Program-made: the position numbers and the translations under genes
Source: Deltaproteobacteria bacterium
Lineage (GTDB): Bacteria > Myxococcota_A > UBA9160 > UBA4427
Direction: 5' to 3'
DNA: 64,000 bases
Assembly (NCBI GenBank): GCA_016713665.1
Contig: JADJOR010000001.1
Location: forward strand, 1,054,001 to 1,118,000
The notes under the pieces: model-generated
What the model was told of the DNA's origin: nothing
Databases searched by the model: none
Seen by the model: only the letters and a program-made list of their open reading frames with translations
In this document: positions 27,339 through 35,667 of the stretch, in pieces
Numbering within the stretch: the stretch's first letter is position 1
Layout: the number at the start of each line of letters is the position of its first letter

Positions 27339-28109
27339 ATGGGACGCATGTCCGGCAAGGTGGCCCTGATCAGTGGCGGTTCGCGCGGCCAGGGCGAGGC
27401 GGAGGCCCGCCTGTTCTGCAGCGAGGGTGCGAAGGTCGTGATCGGCGACGTGCTCGACGAAGCCGGGCGCAAGGTCGCGGCCCAGCTCGGCGAGTCCGCG
27501 CGTTATGTCCGGCTCGACGTGACCCGGGAAGACGATTGGGCACGGGCCGTCGAGCAGACGCTCGCCGCCTTCGGGCGCCTCGACGTCCTCATCAACAACG
27601 CGGGCATCGTGCGCACGGGCTATCTCGAGAGCCACAGCCTCGCCGACTACATGGCGGTCGTGAACGTGAACCAGGTCGGCGTCTTTCTCGGCATGCGGGC
27701 GGTGATCCCGGCCATGAAGGCGGCGGGGGGCGGCTCGATCGTCAACATCTCCTCGAATGCCGGCCTCGAGGGCGTCGAGGGCGTGATCGGCTATGCGGCG
27801 AGCAAGTGGGCGGTCCGCGGCATGACGAAGTCGGCGGCCCTCGAGCTCGGCCAGTACGGCATCCGCGTCAACTCGGTGCATCCCGGCGGCGTCGACACGC
27901 CGATGCTCGGCGGCGCGGAGCTCGGCCACATGCTCGCGACCAACCCCTTCGCGGGGCAACCGATCCCGCGCATCGCCCAGCCCGAGGAGATCGCACGCCT
28001 GGTACTCTTCCTCGCCTCCGACGAGAGCAGCTATTCGACCGGCTCCGAGTTCGCCGCCGACGGCGGTCGCATGGCGGGCCACCGCGACCCCGGCATCGTC
28101 GGGAAATGA
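27339..28109 (+). CDS. SDR-family oxidoreductase (3-hydroxysteroid-dehydrogenase-like)
   Basis: A 256-aa classical SDR. The cofactor motif is GGSRGQG instead of the usual GxxxGIG; NNAG, NISSN and the active site YAASK are all present, as is the PGGVDTPM loop after it. The C-terminal ASDESSYSTGSEFAADGG is typical for the family. Overall it resembles 3-alpha/20-beta-hydroxysteroid dehydrogenase-type SDRs, but substrate cannot be read from the sequence. GAGGAG lies 8 bases before the ATG at 27339. It follows the AsmA-like gene by 92 bp. Confidence 0.85.
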   Translation: MGRMSGKVALISGGSRGQGEAEARLFCSEGAKVVIGDVLDEAGRKVAAQLGESARYVRLDVTREDDWARAVEQTLAAFGRLDVLINNAGIVRTGYLESHSLADYMAVVNVNQVGVFLGMRAVIPAMKAAGGGSIVNISSNAGLEGVEGVIGYAASKWAVRGMTKSAALELGQYGIRVNSVHPGGVDTPMLGGAELGHMLATNPFAGQPIPRIAQPEEIARLVLFLASDESSYSTGSEFAADGGRMAGHRDPGIVGK

Positions 28110-28119
28110 GCCGCGCGGC

Positions 28120-28842
28120 TCAGGGGCGGATCGAGACCGGCGTCCCCCGGCCCGCGTGACGGGCGAGCCAGTCGATCGTCTCGTCCGTGACCGCGACGCA
28201 GCCCTCGGTCCAGTCGAGATCGAGATCGCCGCGCCAGCGCCGGCCCTCGCCGTGGAACCCGAGCCAGCCGCCGAGGCGGGTGTCCTGGGGCGGGAGGCGA
28301 CCGGCGGCGTGGGCCGCGACGATCCGGCGGTGGGTTTCGTTCGAGATGAGACGGCTCGTGAGCGCGCGATCGGCGTCGGCGATTCCGGGGTAGTCGATCG
28401 GAATGAAGCGATGGAACCGGCTCGGGCGCGCTTCGCCCGCGATCCGGTAGTCGCCCTCCGGAATCCGCTCGTCGCCGCGGCGGAGCTTCGCGCCGACGGG
28501 CTCCCGGGAGAGTGCGATCGCGAAGCGGCGAAGCCCGCCTTCCTCACACCACGCAAGCAGGCGTCGCTCGCCTTTGCGGACCTCGATCCGGCGGACCGTC
28601 TCGCAGGGGAGTCGCGACGGATCGGGCGGCGGCGCAGGCTCGGGCGCGACGAGCGTCGGCGGCGGAGTCGGCGGAGCGGGCGCAGCTCGGGCAGAATCTT
28701 CGTCGGGGCGGACGATGGGCGTGCGAGCACAGGCCATGAAGACGGTGGTGACGAGCAGGAGGACGAGCAGCAGGCGAAGTGCCGGGCGCGGTGCCTCGCC
28801 GTCGCTCCCCCGATTCCGCTCGCCCAGCGCCCCCGTCGCCAT
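28120..28842 (-). CDS. YkuD-family L,D-transpeptidase lipoprotein
   Basis: A 240-aa protein. A hydrophobic signal (LRLLLVLLLVTTVFMAC) ends in a lipobox with Cys38, then a Pro-rich linker, then a YkuD catalytic domain. RIEVRKGERRLLAWCE opens the domain, and WLGFHGEG followed by LDWTEGCVAVTDETIDWL holds the catalytic His and Cys. The WTEGC context resembles the YafK/DpaA-like or ErfK-like variants that cut or form L,D bonds in peptidoglycan. The ATG at 28842 is needed to include the signal. This makes it overlap the opposite-strand transpeptidase gene head-to-head by 107 bp. Confidence 0.78.
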   Translation of the reverse strand: MATGALGERNRGSDGEAPRPALRLLLVLLLVTTVFMACARTPIVRPDEDSARAAPAPPTPPPTLVAPEPAPPPDPSRLPCETVRRIEVRKGERRLLAWCEEGGLRRFAIALSREPVGAKLRRGDERIPEGDYRIAGEARPSRFHRFIPIDYPGIADADRALTSRLISNETHRRIVAAHAAGRLPPQDTRLGGWLGFHGEGRRWRGDLDLDWTEGCVAVTDETIDWLARHAGRGTPVSIRP

Positions 28843-29773
28843 CGCCGCCTTCTTCGCCCTCGCGGCCCTGGCCGCCTGCTCGTCCGGCGCCGCCCGGGCG
28901 GAGCCCAGCCCGGCCGACGCGGCCCTCGCGCCGGTCGTCGGCATGTCGAGCGTCGACCTCGTCGGACCGGGCGACACCCTTCTCGACATCGCCGAGCGCC
29001 ATCGCCTGGGCTTCGAGCGCGTGGCCCGCCTCAACCCGGGCCTCGACCCCTGGATCCCGACCCAGGGCGCGCGAGTCCGGCTGCCGACCCAGCACGTGCT
29101 CCCCGACGCGCCCCATGAAGGCCTCGTCGTGAATCTGCCCGAGCTTCAGCTCTACGACTACGGGGCCGATCGCGAAAACCCGGAGATTCTCGCCCTCGCG
29201 ATCGGCGACGAGCTCGATCCGTCGCTGGTCGGGACCTTCCGCGTCGGTCGCAAGCGCGCCAATCCCGTCTGGCACGTTCCCGCGTCGATCCGAGCGGAGC
29301 GACCCGAGCTTCCCGCCGAGGTCCCGCCCGGCCCGGACAATCCCCTCGGCCCCTTCTGGCTCACCATCGGCCAGACCAGCTACGGCATCCACGGCACCAA
29401 CAACCGCTGGTCGATCGGCCGCGAAGCGACCCACGGCTGCTTGCGCCTCTACAACGACGAGGTCGAGCGGCTTTTCGCGCGGACGCGAACGGGAGCCCCG
29501 GTCCGGATCCTCTACCAGACCGTCAAGCTCGGCTCGCGCGACGGCATCGTCTACGTCGAGGCCCATCCGGATCGCTACCGGCGCGATCCCGACCGACTCG
29601 TCGACGCACGGGCCCGCCTCGCCGAGTGGGGACTCGACGACGACGAGACGCTCTCGATCCTCGAGCGCGCGATCGAGGCCGCACGCGGCGAGCCGATCGC
29701 GATCGGCGTCCTGCCCGATGCGCCGGAGCCGCGCCCGTCCTCGAAGAGCGCTATTTCGAGACCGACTTCTTGA
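28736..29773 (+). CDS. ErfK/YbiS-type L,D-transpeptidase lipoprotein with LysM
   Basis: A 345-aa protein. N-terminal signal APVAIAAFFALAALAAC with lipobox Cys48, then a LysM-like domain (VGPGDTLLDIAERHRLGFERVARLNPG), then VVNLPELQLYDYG and the YkuD domain with YGIHGTN and the catalytic THGCLRLYNDEV. This order (LysM, NLPE-LxLYxY, HGC) is that of ErfK/YbiS/YcfS, the enzymes that attach Braun lipoprotein to peptidoglycan in Escherichia coli. The adjacent convergent gene encodes an Lpp/OprI-like lipoprotein ending in lysine, which fits that function. The only in-frame ATG before the signal is 28736. Confidence 0.85.
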   Translation: MKTVVTSRRTSSRRSAGRGASPSLPRFRSPSAPVAIAAFFALAALAACSSGAARAEPSPADAALAPVVGMSSVDLVGPGDTLLDIAERHRLGFERVARLNPGLDPWIPTQGARVRLPTQHVLPDAPHEGLVVNLPELQLYDYGADRENPEILALAIGDELDPSLVGTFRVGRKRANPVWHVPASIRAERPELPAEVPPGPDNPLGPFWLTIGQTSYGIHGTNNRWSIGREATHGCLRLYNDEVERLFARTRTGAPVRILYQTVKLGSRDGIVYVEAHPDRYRRDPDRLVDARARLAEWGLDDDETLSILERAIEAARGEPIAIGVLPDAPEPRPSSKSAISRPTS

Positions 29774-30083
29774 ACATCGCGTCCGCGCGGCGCGCGGCAT
29801 CGTCGGCGCGCTGAGCCGCCTTCTGGGCTTCGCTCTCGGCGGCCGCGGCGCGCTCGGCGGCCTTCGCCGCGGTGTCGTTGGCCTCGGCCGCGCTGGCCTC
29901 GACCGCAGCCAACGATTGCTCCAGGGCGCCGAGCCGTCCCTCGATCGCCGCGTGCTGCGCCTCGAGCGCGTCGACCCGCTTGCCCACGGCGTCCAGATCG
30001 CCCGTCGACGCACAGCCCGCCAGGGAAAGCGCGGCCACCATGCCGAGCCCCGCCATGCCCGATCGGATCTTGCTTCTTGCCAT
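29751..30083 (-). CDS. Lpp/OprI-like coiled-coil outer-membrane lipoprotein
   Basis: A 110-aa lipoprotein. Signal peptide with lipobox LAGC (Cys24), then a continuous amphipathic helix (DAVGKRVDALEAQHAAIEG onward) rich in Ala, Glu, Lys and Arg without proline. The end DAARRADAMFKKSVSK closely resembles the C-terminus of Pseudomonas OprI and ends in lysine, the residue through which Lpp is joined to peptidoglycan. AAGGAGG lies 6 bases before the ATG. It converges with the ErfK-type transpeptidase, overlapping it by 23 bp. Likely role: tethering the outer membrane to the cell wall. The identification is strong on pattern; covalent attachment is inference. Confidence 0.82.
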   Translation of the reverse strand: MARSKIRSGMAGLGMVAALSLAGCASTGDLDAVGKRVDALEAQHAAIEGRLGALEQSLAAVEASAAEANDTAAKAAERAAAAESEAQKAAQRADDAARRADAMFKKSVSK

Positions 30084-30672
30084 TCGTCCCTCCTTCCCGT
30101 CCTCGAGCCTCGCGGCCGAGAAAACGGGCTTCGTCGGTTGATCCTCGTCGAGGCATAGCAAGAAGGAAGCCGGTGGCGACCAGCCGCCCCGATCCACTCG
30201 TCCTCGACCAGGCTGCACCGGCGACGAAAGCGCTCCACCGAGGCGCCGATGGGGCCCGCCCCGAGTGTCCCGATGCGCCTCCTCGGCGAGGTCGTGTGCC
30301 CCGTCCTGCGGTGTCCCGATCCGCCCGGGGCCTCGGCCGCCCCTCGTCCGGGACGGTCTCGAGCCCTCCGCCGGGCCTGGAACCCCTCGTGTAGCCCTCG
30401 AATCCGTCATGAACCTCATGAAAAACCGGGTGTTCTGCCGAGCAAGTGCCGGCGGATTGCGCCGATGAGTCCTGAAATTTCGAATTTTTGCCGGCTTCGA
30501 TGCGATTTCCGCACTCGAGTTGCCACCCATCCCCAGGCTCCCTTCCCGTCCGAGTCGACTGGCTCGTCCGGAAAGCCGAGCCCCGGTGGATCGGGCCGGC
30601 TCGGCAGGCGGACGCCCCCAACCGGCACCAAGCAGCAGCACGAGCAGCAGAAGAAAGCGGAGATTGAAGAAC
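30084..30672. other. 589-bp intergenic region upstream of two divergent envelope genes
   Basis: No convincing coding sequence. The part at about 30405-30500 is more AT-rich than its surroundings (CATGAAAAACCGG, GAAATTTCGAATTTTTGCC) and is the best candidate for promoters or an untranslated leader of the PEP-CTERM gene. I found no sigma-54 match, riboswitch or terminator that I could defend. Confidence 0.4.
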
Positions 30673-31194
30673 ATGCGGAACTCGAAGTGGACGACCGGGA
30701 TGGTGCGGGGTGTCGTGGCGGGTCTCGCGGCTCTGATCGCGACGCAATTCGCGGCGACGAGCGCCCAGGCCAACGACGTGACCAACGACATCACGATCAC
30801 CGGCGGGACGACCTACTTCGGCGCGCTCCATACCGACGACCTGGACTTCACCGACGTCTTCACCTTCTCCGTCGCCGGCTCGGTCCTCTCGAACATGAGT
30901 CTGATCACGATCGGCTCCGGCGCGAACAACATCGATTTCCTGAGCGCCGACCTGAATGGTGTGGCCCTGACGCTGACGCCGAACGGCTTTCTCGAGACGG
31001 GCTTCCTGAACGACACGAACCTGACGGGTCCCCTCGTCCTCACGGTCCGCGGCAAGAGCGGCGCGACAGGCGGCGTCTTCGCCTCCTACTCCGGCACGCT
31101 GAACGTCGCGATCATCCCCGAGCCCTCGACGGCCCTCCTGATGGGCCTCGGCATCGGCGGTCTCGCCCTCGCGGCGCGCCGCGTCCACGCCTGA
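30673..31194 (+). CDS. FxDxF-type PEP-CTERM protein
   Basis: A 173-aa exported protein. Signal peptide ending ATSAQA near residue 33, then a beta-sandwich domain with the DFTDVFTFSVAG motif typical of the FxDxF PEP-CTERM subfamily. The C-terminal sorting signal is IPEPSTALLMG, followed by a hydrophobic helix and ARRVHA. I chose ATG 30673, which gives a normal signal peptide; the frame is open further upstream without one. It shares the ALLMGLG core with the PEP-CTERM protein at 4777-5451, so both are probably processed by one exosortase encoded elsewhere. Confidence 0.85.
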   Translation: MRNSKWTTGMVRGVVAGLAALIATQFAATSAQANDVTNDITITGGTTYFGALHTDDLDFTDVFTFSVAGSVLSNMSLITIGSGANNIDFLSADLNGVALTLTPNGFLETGFLNDTNLTGPLVLTVRGKSGATGGVFASYSGTLNVAIIPEPSTALLMGLGIGGLALAARRVHA

Positions 31195-31388
31195 GCCCGA
31201 AGTCAGCAGCCGAATCCGGCATCGAAGCCGCGCGCGTGCGTACGGCGTTCGTGCCCGACTGTGCCGACGCTGCCGCCGAGGCGGTAGCGGCGCGCTTCGT
31301 TTGATCGGCTATCCATTCGCCATCCGACTCTGCCCCGAACGGTCGAACGCGGCTTGGCTGCGTCGAGCGAGCCGGGCCGTTCGTTGCG

Positions 31389-32558
31389 ATGGAAAAGGAG
31401 CTGATCGTGGAGTTCGATCCCCAGGCGCTGTCCGAGCGGCCCGACCCGTATCCGATCTTCGCCGAGCTGCGCGAGAACCATCCGGTCCACTACAGCCCCG
31501 AGCGCGATCTCTGGGTCGTCTCCCGTTATGACGACGTCCGCAAGGTCCTGCTCGACGCCGAGACCTTCGCGTCGGGCAAGGGGACGGTGCCGACGGGCTT
31601 CGTCGCCGTGAAGCCGATGCTGATCACGCAGGATCCGCCCTACCACACCCACCTGCGCAGCGCGGTCCATCTCGCCTTCACCCCCCGCCGCATGGCGAAG
31701 CTCGACGCCTTCATCCGCCGCGTGACCCGCGAGCTGCTCGACGCGATCGATCCGAAGAGCGAGACCGATCTCTTCGAAGCGCTGACCGATCCGTTGCCCG
31801 TCGCCGTCATCACCGAGCTGCTCGGCATCGGCTTCGAGGATCGCCGGACCTTCAGCCATTATGCAGGCGCCGTCATCCATGCAGATCGGGCTCACGGCCC
31901 GAGCGCGGCTGAAGGCATCGAGTGGATCTACCGCTACCTCGAGCGGGTGCTGCCCGAGCGCGAGGCGAATCCGGGCGACGATCTCGTGAGTCGCCTCCTC
32001 CATCCGGGACCCGGGGAGCCGAAGCTGACCCACGACGAGGTCGTCGGCTTCTCGGCGCTGCTCCTGATGGCGGGGACCGAGACGACGACCAACGCGCTCG
32101 GCAACGCGATCGTCGTACTCCATGAGCGTCCCGAGATCCGCGCGCGCCTCGCCGCGAATCCCGCCGGGATTCCGCGCGCGGTCGAGGAATGTCTGCGCTT
32201 CGAGTCGCCGGTCCCCGGGCTCTCTCGCGTCACGACCCGCGACGTCGAGTTCCACGGCCGCAAGATCCCGGAAGGGGCCCGGGTCCACATGGCCTTCGCC
32301 GCCGCGAACCGCGACGAGCGGATGTTCCCGAACGGCGAGTCCTTCGAGCCCGACCGCACGCCGAACGCCCACCTCGCGTTCAGCCTCGGGATCCATTTCT
32401 GCCTGGGCGCGTCGCTTGCGCGGGCGGAGCTGAAGATCGCCCTCGAGGAGCTGCTCGCGCGCCATCCGGGCTATCAGGTCTTCCCGGAGCGCGGCAAGCG
32501 CCTGCGCAGCGACGCCGCGCGCGGGTTTTCGTTCCTGCCCTGCGTCGCCGCGCCCTGA
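31389..32558 (+). CDS. Cytochrome P450
   Basis: A 389-aa soluble bacterial P450. The I-helix oxygen-activation motif is LLMAGTETTTN, the K-helix ExxR is in EECLRFESP, and the haem loop is FSLGIHFCLGASLAR with axial ligand Cys338. Length and lack of a membrane anchor fit a class I enzyme needing ferredoxin and reductase, neither of which is in the window. It probably hydroxylates a hydrophobic substrate. The gene starts at ATG 31389 after a 194-bp gap and converges with the D-aminoacylase-like gene, ending 9 bp from it. Confidence 0.92.
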   Translation: MEKELIVEFDPQALSERPDPYPIFAELRENHPVHYSPERDLWVVSRYDDVRKVLLDAETFASGKGTVPTGFVAVKPMLITQDPPYHTHLRSAVHLAFTPRRMAKLDAFIRRVTRELLDAIDPKSETDLFEALTDPLPVAVITELLGIGFEDRRTFSHYAGAVIHADRAHGPSAAEGIEWIYRYLERVLPEREANPGDDLVSRLLHPGPGEPKLTHDEVVGFSALLLMAGTETTTNALGNAIVVLHERPEIRARLAANPAGIPRAVEECLRFESPVPGLSRVTTRDVEFHGRKIPEGARVHMAFAAANRDERMFPNGESFEPDRTPNAHLAFSLGIHFCLGASLARAELKIALEELLARHPGYQVFPERGKRLRSDAARGFSFLPCVAAP

Positions 32559-32567
32559 GCGCCGAGC

Positions 32568-34304
32568 TCAAGCGCGCGCGGCGCCCGGGACCTCGACGGT
32601 GACCGTGTCGCGGCCGGAGCGCAGGACGCGCCCCGGGCGCGCGCCCGTGAGCTTGCCGCCCCGCACGACATCGACGCCCGCCACGGCGACGGCCTCGACC
32701 CCGATCGCCTCGGCGTAGAGCCGCGAAGCGCCCCCCGGCAGATCCGCCCGGCTCTCGACCGGCCCGCGATCGACGCGCGCCGCATCGAAGACGACGAGAT
32801 CCGCCGCCATGCCCTCGCGCAGCTCGCCGCGATCCTTGAAGCCGTAGAGCCGCGCCGGCACCTGCGCGAGCTGCTGCACCGCCTGCTCGAGCGTCATGAT
32901 CCCGCGCTGCCGAACGCCCTCGGCGAGCAGCTTCGTCGAGTAGGCGAAGGCCGTCCCGATGTCGAGATGCGCACCGGCATCCGAAGCGCCGACGACGACG
33001 CGCGGATCGAGCAGGATCTCGCCGCGCGCCTTCCAGCTCGCGTCGTCCGCGCCGACCCGGACCGGCACGAAGAGCGTCTTCAGCTCGTCGGAGAGCGCGA
33101 TGTCGAGCAGCGCGTCGACCGCATCGAGTCCACGCTCGCGAGCGACGTCGCCGACCTTGCGCCCGACGAGGCCCGCGTTCTTCGGGAGATGGACCTTCGA
33201 AATCTCCATCCGTGCGAAGTCGGAGTAGTCCGCGAGCGGCCCTCGGAGGGCCTCGGCGATCGCCTGCTTGATCGGTGCGCGCTCCGCCGGATCGGCGAGC
33301 GCACGCCTCCGCGCTTCGATCGGCAGCGCCATCACCTTCGCGAAGCCCGGCAAGCCGCCGAAGTAGAACGGGCTCGCGAAGTCGACGAAGAACTCCATCG
33401 GATGGGGCACCGACAGCGGCACGACCCGCGCGCCCCGCGCCGCCGCCTTGTCCGACAGCGCGAGCTGGCGCAGATAGTCGGCGGGCTTCTCGGCGTTCAC
33501 GATCAGCACGTTCCAGTTGATCGGCCGCCCGGCCTCGAGCGACATCCGGATCATCGTCTCGCCCGTCGCGTCGAAGTCCGCGAGCGACGGCGCGAACTCG
33601 AGCGTCGTCCCGGGATGGGCGCGCACGACGCGACAGAGGGCGAAGAGCTCCTCGTCGTTCGCGTGATAGGAGGGAACCCGCGACCCCTCGTAGTCCTGGT
33701 GCACCGGCGTCCGCCCCGAGGAGAGCCCGAGGCCCCCGGCCTGGATGCTCGTCGCGAGCAGCGCCGACATCGCTTCGATCTCGGCCGCCGTCGCGACGTG
33801 ACCGATCGAACGCTCGCCCATCACCACGCGGCGGATCGCCGAGTGGCCGACCAGGAAGCCCGCGTTGATGCCGATCCCCCCGTCGCGAGCGTCGAGCACG
33901 TCGAGGTATTCGCCGAAGCCATGCCAGCCCCAGGCGCCCCCCGCCTCGAGCGACTCGAGCGGCATGCCCTCGACCCGGGCGAGCATGCGCCGGATGTAGC
34001 GACCGCCATCGTCCGCGAGCGGCGCGATCGTGAAGCCGCAGTTGCCGCCGACGACCGTCGTCACGCCGTGGAAGCAGGACGGCGTCGCCGCGCGATCCCA
34101 GAGCAGCTGCGCGTCGTAATGCGTATGGATGTCGATGAAGCCCGGCGCGACGATCGCACCGTCGGCGTCGAGGACTTCGCGCGCGGAATCCGTGAGCCGC
34201 CCGATCGCGGCGATGCGACCGTCCTGGATCCCGACGTCCGCCGTCCGGCGCGGCGCCCCCGTCCCATCGATCACCACACCACCCCGGATCAATCGATCGT
34301 ACAT
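32568..34304 (-). CDS. N-acyl-D-amino-acid deacylase-like amidohydrolase
   Basis: A 578-aa metal-dependent amidohydrolase. The N-terminal beta sandwich (YDRLIRGGVVIDGTG) leads to the metal motif PGFIDIHTHYDAQL (H60 and H62). GGNCGFTIAPL has the conserved cysteine of D-aminoacylases, and SDAGAHLDIGT near the C-terminus supplies a metal aspartate. I chose ATG 34304 because GGAGG stands 5 bases upstream. It is divergent from the CoA-transferase operon, which makes a role in the same catabolic island possible. Family members hydrolyse N-acyl amino acids, amides or cyclic imides; the substrate here is unknown. Confidence 0.87.
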   Translation of the reverse strand: MYDRLIRGGVVIDGTGAPRRTADVGIQDGRIAAIGRLTDSAREVLDADGAIVAPGFIDIHTHYDAQLLWDRAATPSCFHGVTTVVGGNCGFTIAPLADDGGRYIRRMLARVEGMPLESLEAGGAWGWHGFGEYLDVLDARDGGIGINAGFLVGHSAIRRVVMGERSIGHVATAAEIEAMSALLATSIQAGGLGLSSGRTPVHQDYEGSRVPSYHANDEELFALCRVVRAHPGTTLEFAPSLADFDATGETMIRMSLEAGRPINWNVLIVNAEKPADYLRQLALSDKAAARGARVVPLSVPHPMEFFVDFASPFYFGGLPGFAKVMALPIEARRRALADPAERAPIKQAIAEALRGPLADYSDFARMEISKVHLPKNAGLVGRKVGDVARERGLDAVDALLDIALSDELKTLFVPVRVGADDASWKARGEILLDPRVVVGASDAGAHLDIGTAFAYSTKLLAEGVRQRGIMTLEQAVQQLAQVPARLYGFKDRGELREGMAADLVVFDAARVDRGPVESRADLPGGASRLYAEAIGVEAVAVAGVDVVRGGKLTGARPGRVLRSGRDTVTVEVPGAARA

Positions 34305-34410
34305 GGCCACCTCCGCGTGTCCTCATTCTCTGCCGCGCGGAGGCGCAACGCAAGTCGGGTCGGGGGCCGGTGCGTTGACGGCCCGGAGGCGGTGGAGGAG
34401 AGTCCTTCCC

Positions 34411-35667
34411 ATGCAAAGCAGGCTGCTCGAGGGACTTCGCGTCGTCGAGGTCGCGATGTTCGCACCCGACGCGACCGGCATGCATCTCGCCGACCTCGGG
34501 GCCGAGGTCGTGAAGGTCGAGGCGCCGGGGCTCGGCGATCCCGCGCGGCTGCTCGGCGTGCCGTTTCGAGGCGAGAGCAGCGCCACGCGGCGATGGAATC
34601 GCGGCAAGGCGAGCGTGATGCTCGATCTGCGCACGGCCGAGGGGCGCGCGGTCTTCCTCGATCTCGTGCGCGTCGCGGACGTCGTCGTCGAAGGCATGCG
34701 CGCCGGCGCCCTCGCGCGGCGCGGGCTCGACTTCGAAGCGCTCGTCGCGGTGAATCCGCGGCTCGTCTTCGCGTCGGTCTCGGGCTGGGGCCAGAGCGGG
34801 CCCTACCGCGAGCTTGGCTCCCACGGCCTCGCCTTCGACGCCTTCGCGGGACTCGCGCCGCCGCGGCTCGTCGACGGACGGATCGCACGGCCGATCGGCC
34901 ACGTCTGGCAGGGCCTCGAGGCGGGACCGCTCTACGCCGCCCTCGGCATCCTCGCGGCGGTCCTGCGCGCGCGGGCCAGCGGTCGACCGGCGCAGCTCGA
35001 GGTCAGCCAGGCGGATGCCGCGGCGTCGTGGAACGGCTGGCGCATCGCCTATGAAGCCGAGGCGGCGCGCGCGGCGGAGGGCGGCGATCCCGCCGCGCTG
35101 GCCGCCCTCGCGTCGGCGGCCGAGGGCGCGGGCCAGACGGGGGACCACGATCTCACGGCGCAGGACGTCCGCTATCAGTACTACGCCGCCGCCGACGGCC
35201 CCGTCCTGCTGATGGCGACCGAGACGCGCTTCTGGAAGAACTTCTGCCAGGCGATCGATCGCCTCGATCTCTTCGAGCGCTGGCCCGGCCGCGCGCATGC
35301 CGACCACGACTACGGCAACACGGCCCTGCGCGACGAGCTCGCGCGGATCTTCGCGACCCGGACCCGCGCCGAGTGGGTCGAGCTCTTCATCCGACACGAC
35401 GTCGCCGGCTCGCCCGTCTACGAAGGCGGCGAGACCCAGGCCGATCCGCACTTCGCGGCCCGCGAGCTCTGGCTCGACGAAAGGGTCCACGGCCTGCGGC
35501 TCGTCGCCCCACCGCTCCGCGTCGATGGCGCCCTCGCGTCCGCCGCGACGCGGGCGCCCGCCGGCGGTCAGGACACCGACACGTTCCTGCGTCGCGTGCT
35601 CGGCTACGACGATGAGCGGATGAGCGCGCTGCGCCGCGCCGGCGCGATTCCGGAGAACGCGTCGTGA
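34411..35667 (+). CDS. CaiB/BaiF family CoA-transferase
   Basis: A 418-aa class III CoA-transferase. LLEGLRVVEVAMFAPDATGMHLADLGAEVVKVEAPG is the family opening; GKASVMLDLRTAEGRAVFLDL and AVNPRLVFASVSGWGQSGPY follow. The catalytic aspartate is expected in the segment around LEVSQADAAASWNG, where the usual VD is weakly conserved. Its stop overlaps the next gene (GTGA). Likely moves CoA between carboxylic acids during degradation. First of four overlapping genes (two CoA-transferases, amidohydrolase, P450). Confidence 0.88.
   Translation: MQSRLLEGLRVVEVAMFAPDATGMHLADLGAEVVKVEAPGLGDPARLLGVPFRGESSATRRWNRGKASVMLDLRTAEGRAVFLDLVRVADVVVEGMRAGALARRGLDFEALVAVNPRLVFASVSGWGQSGPYRELGSHGLAFDAFAGLAPPRLVDGRIARPIGHVWQGLEAGPLYAALGILAAVLRARASGRPAQLEVSQADAAASWNGWRIAYEAEAARAAEGGDPAALAALASAAEGAGQTGDHDLTAQDVRYQYYAAADGPVLLMATETRFWKNFCQAIDRLDLFERWPGRAHADHDYGNTALRDELARIFATRTRAEWVELFIRHDVAGSPVYEGGETQADPHFAARELWLDERVHGLRLVAPPLRVDGALASAATRAPAGGQDTDTFLRRVLGYDDERMSALRRAGAIPENAS

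Noticed and set aside
30430..30470. Sigma-54 promoter upstream of the second PEP-CTERM gene
   Set aside because: The best candidate lacks the invariant GG ten bases before GC.
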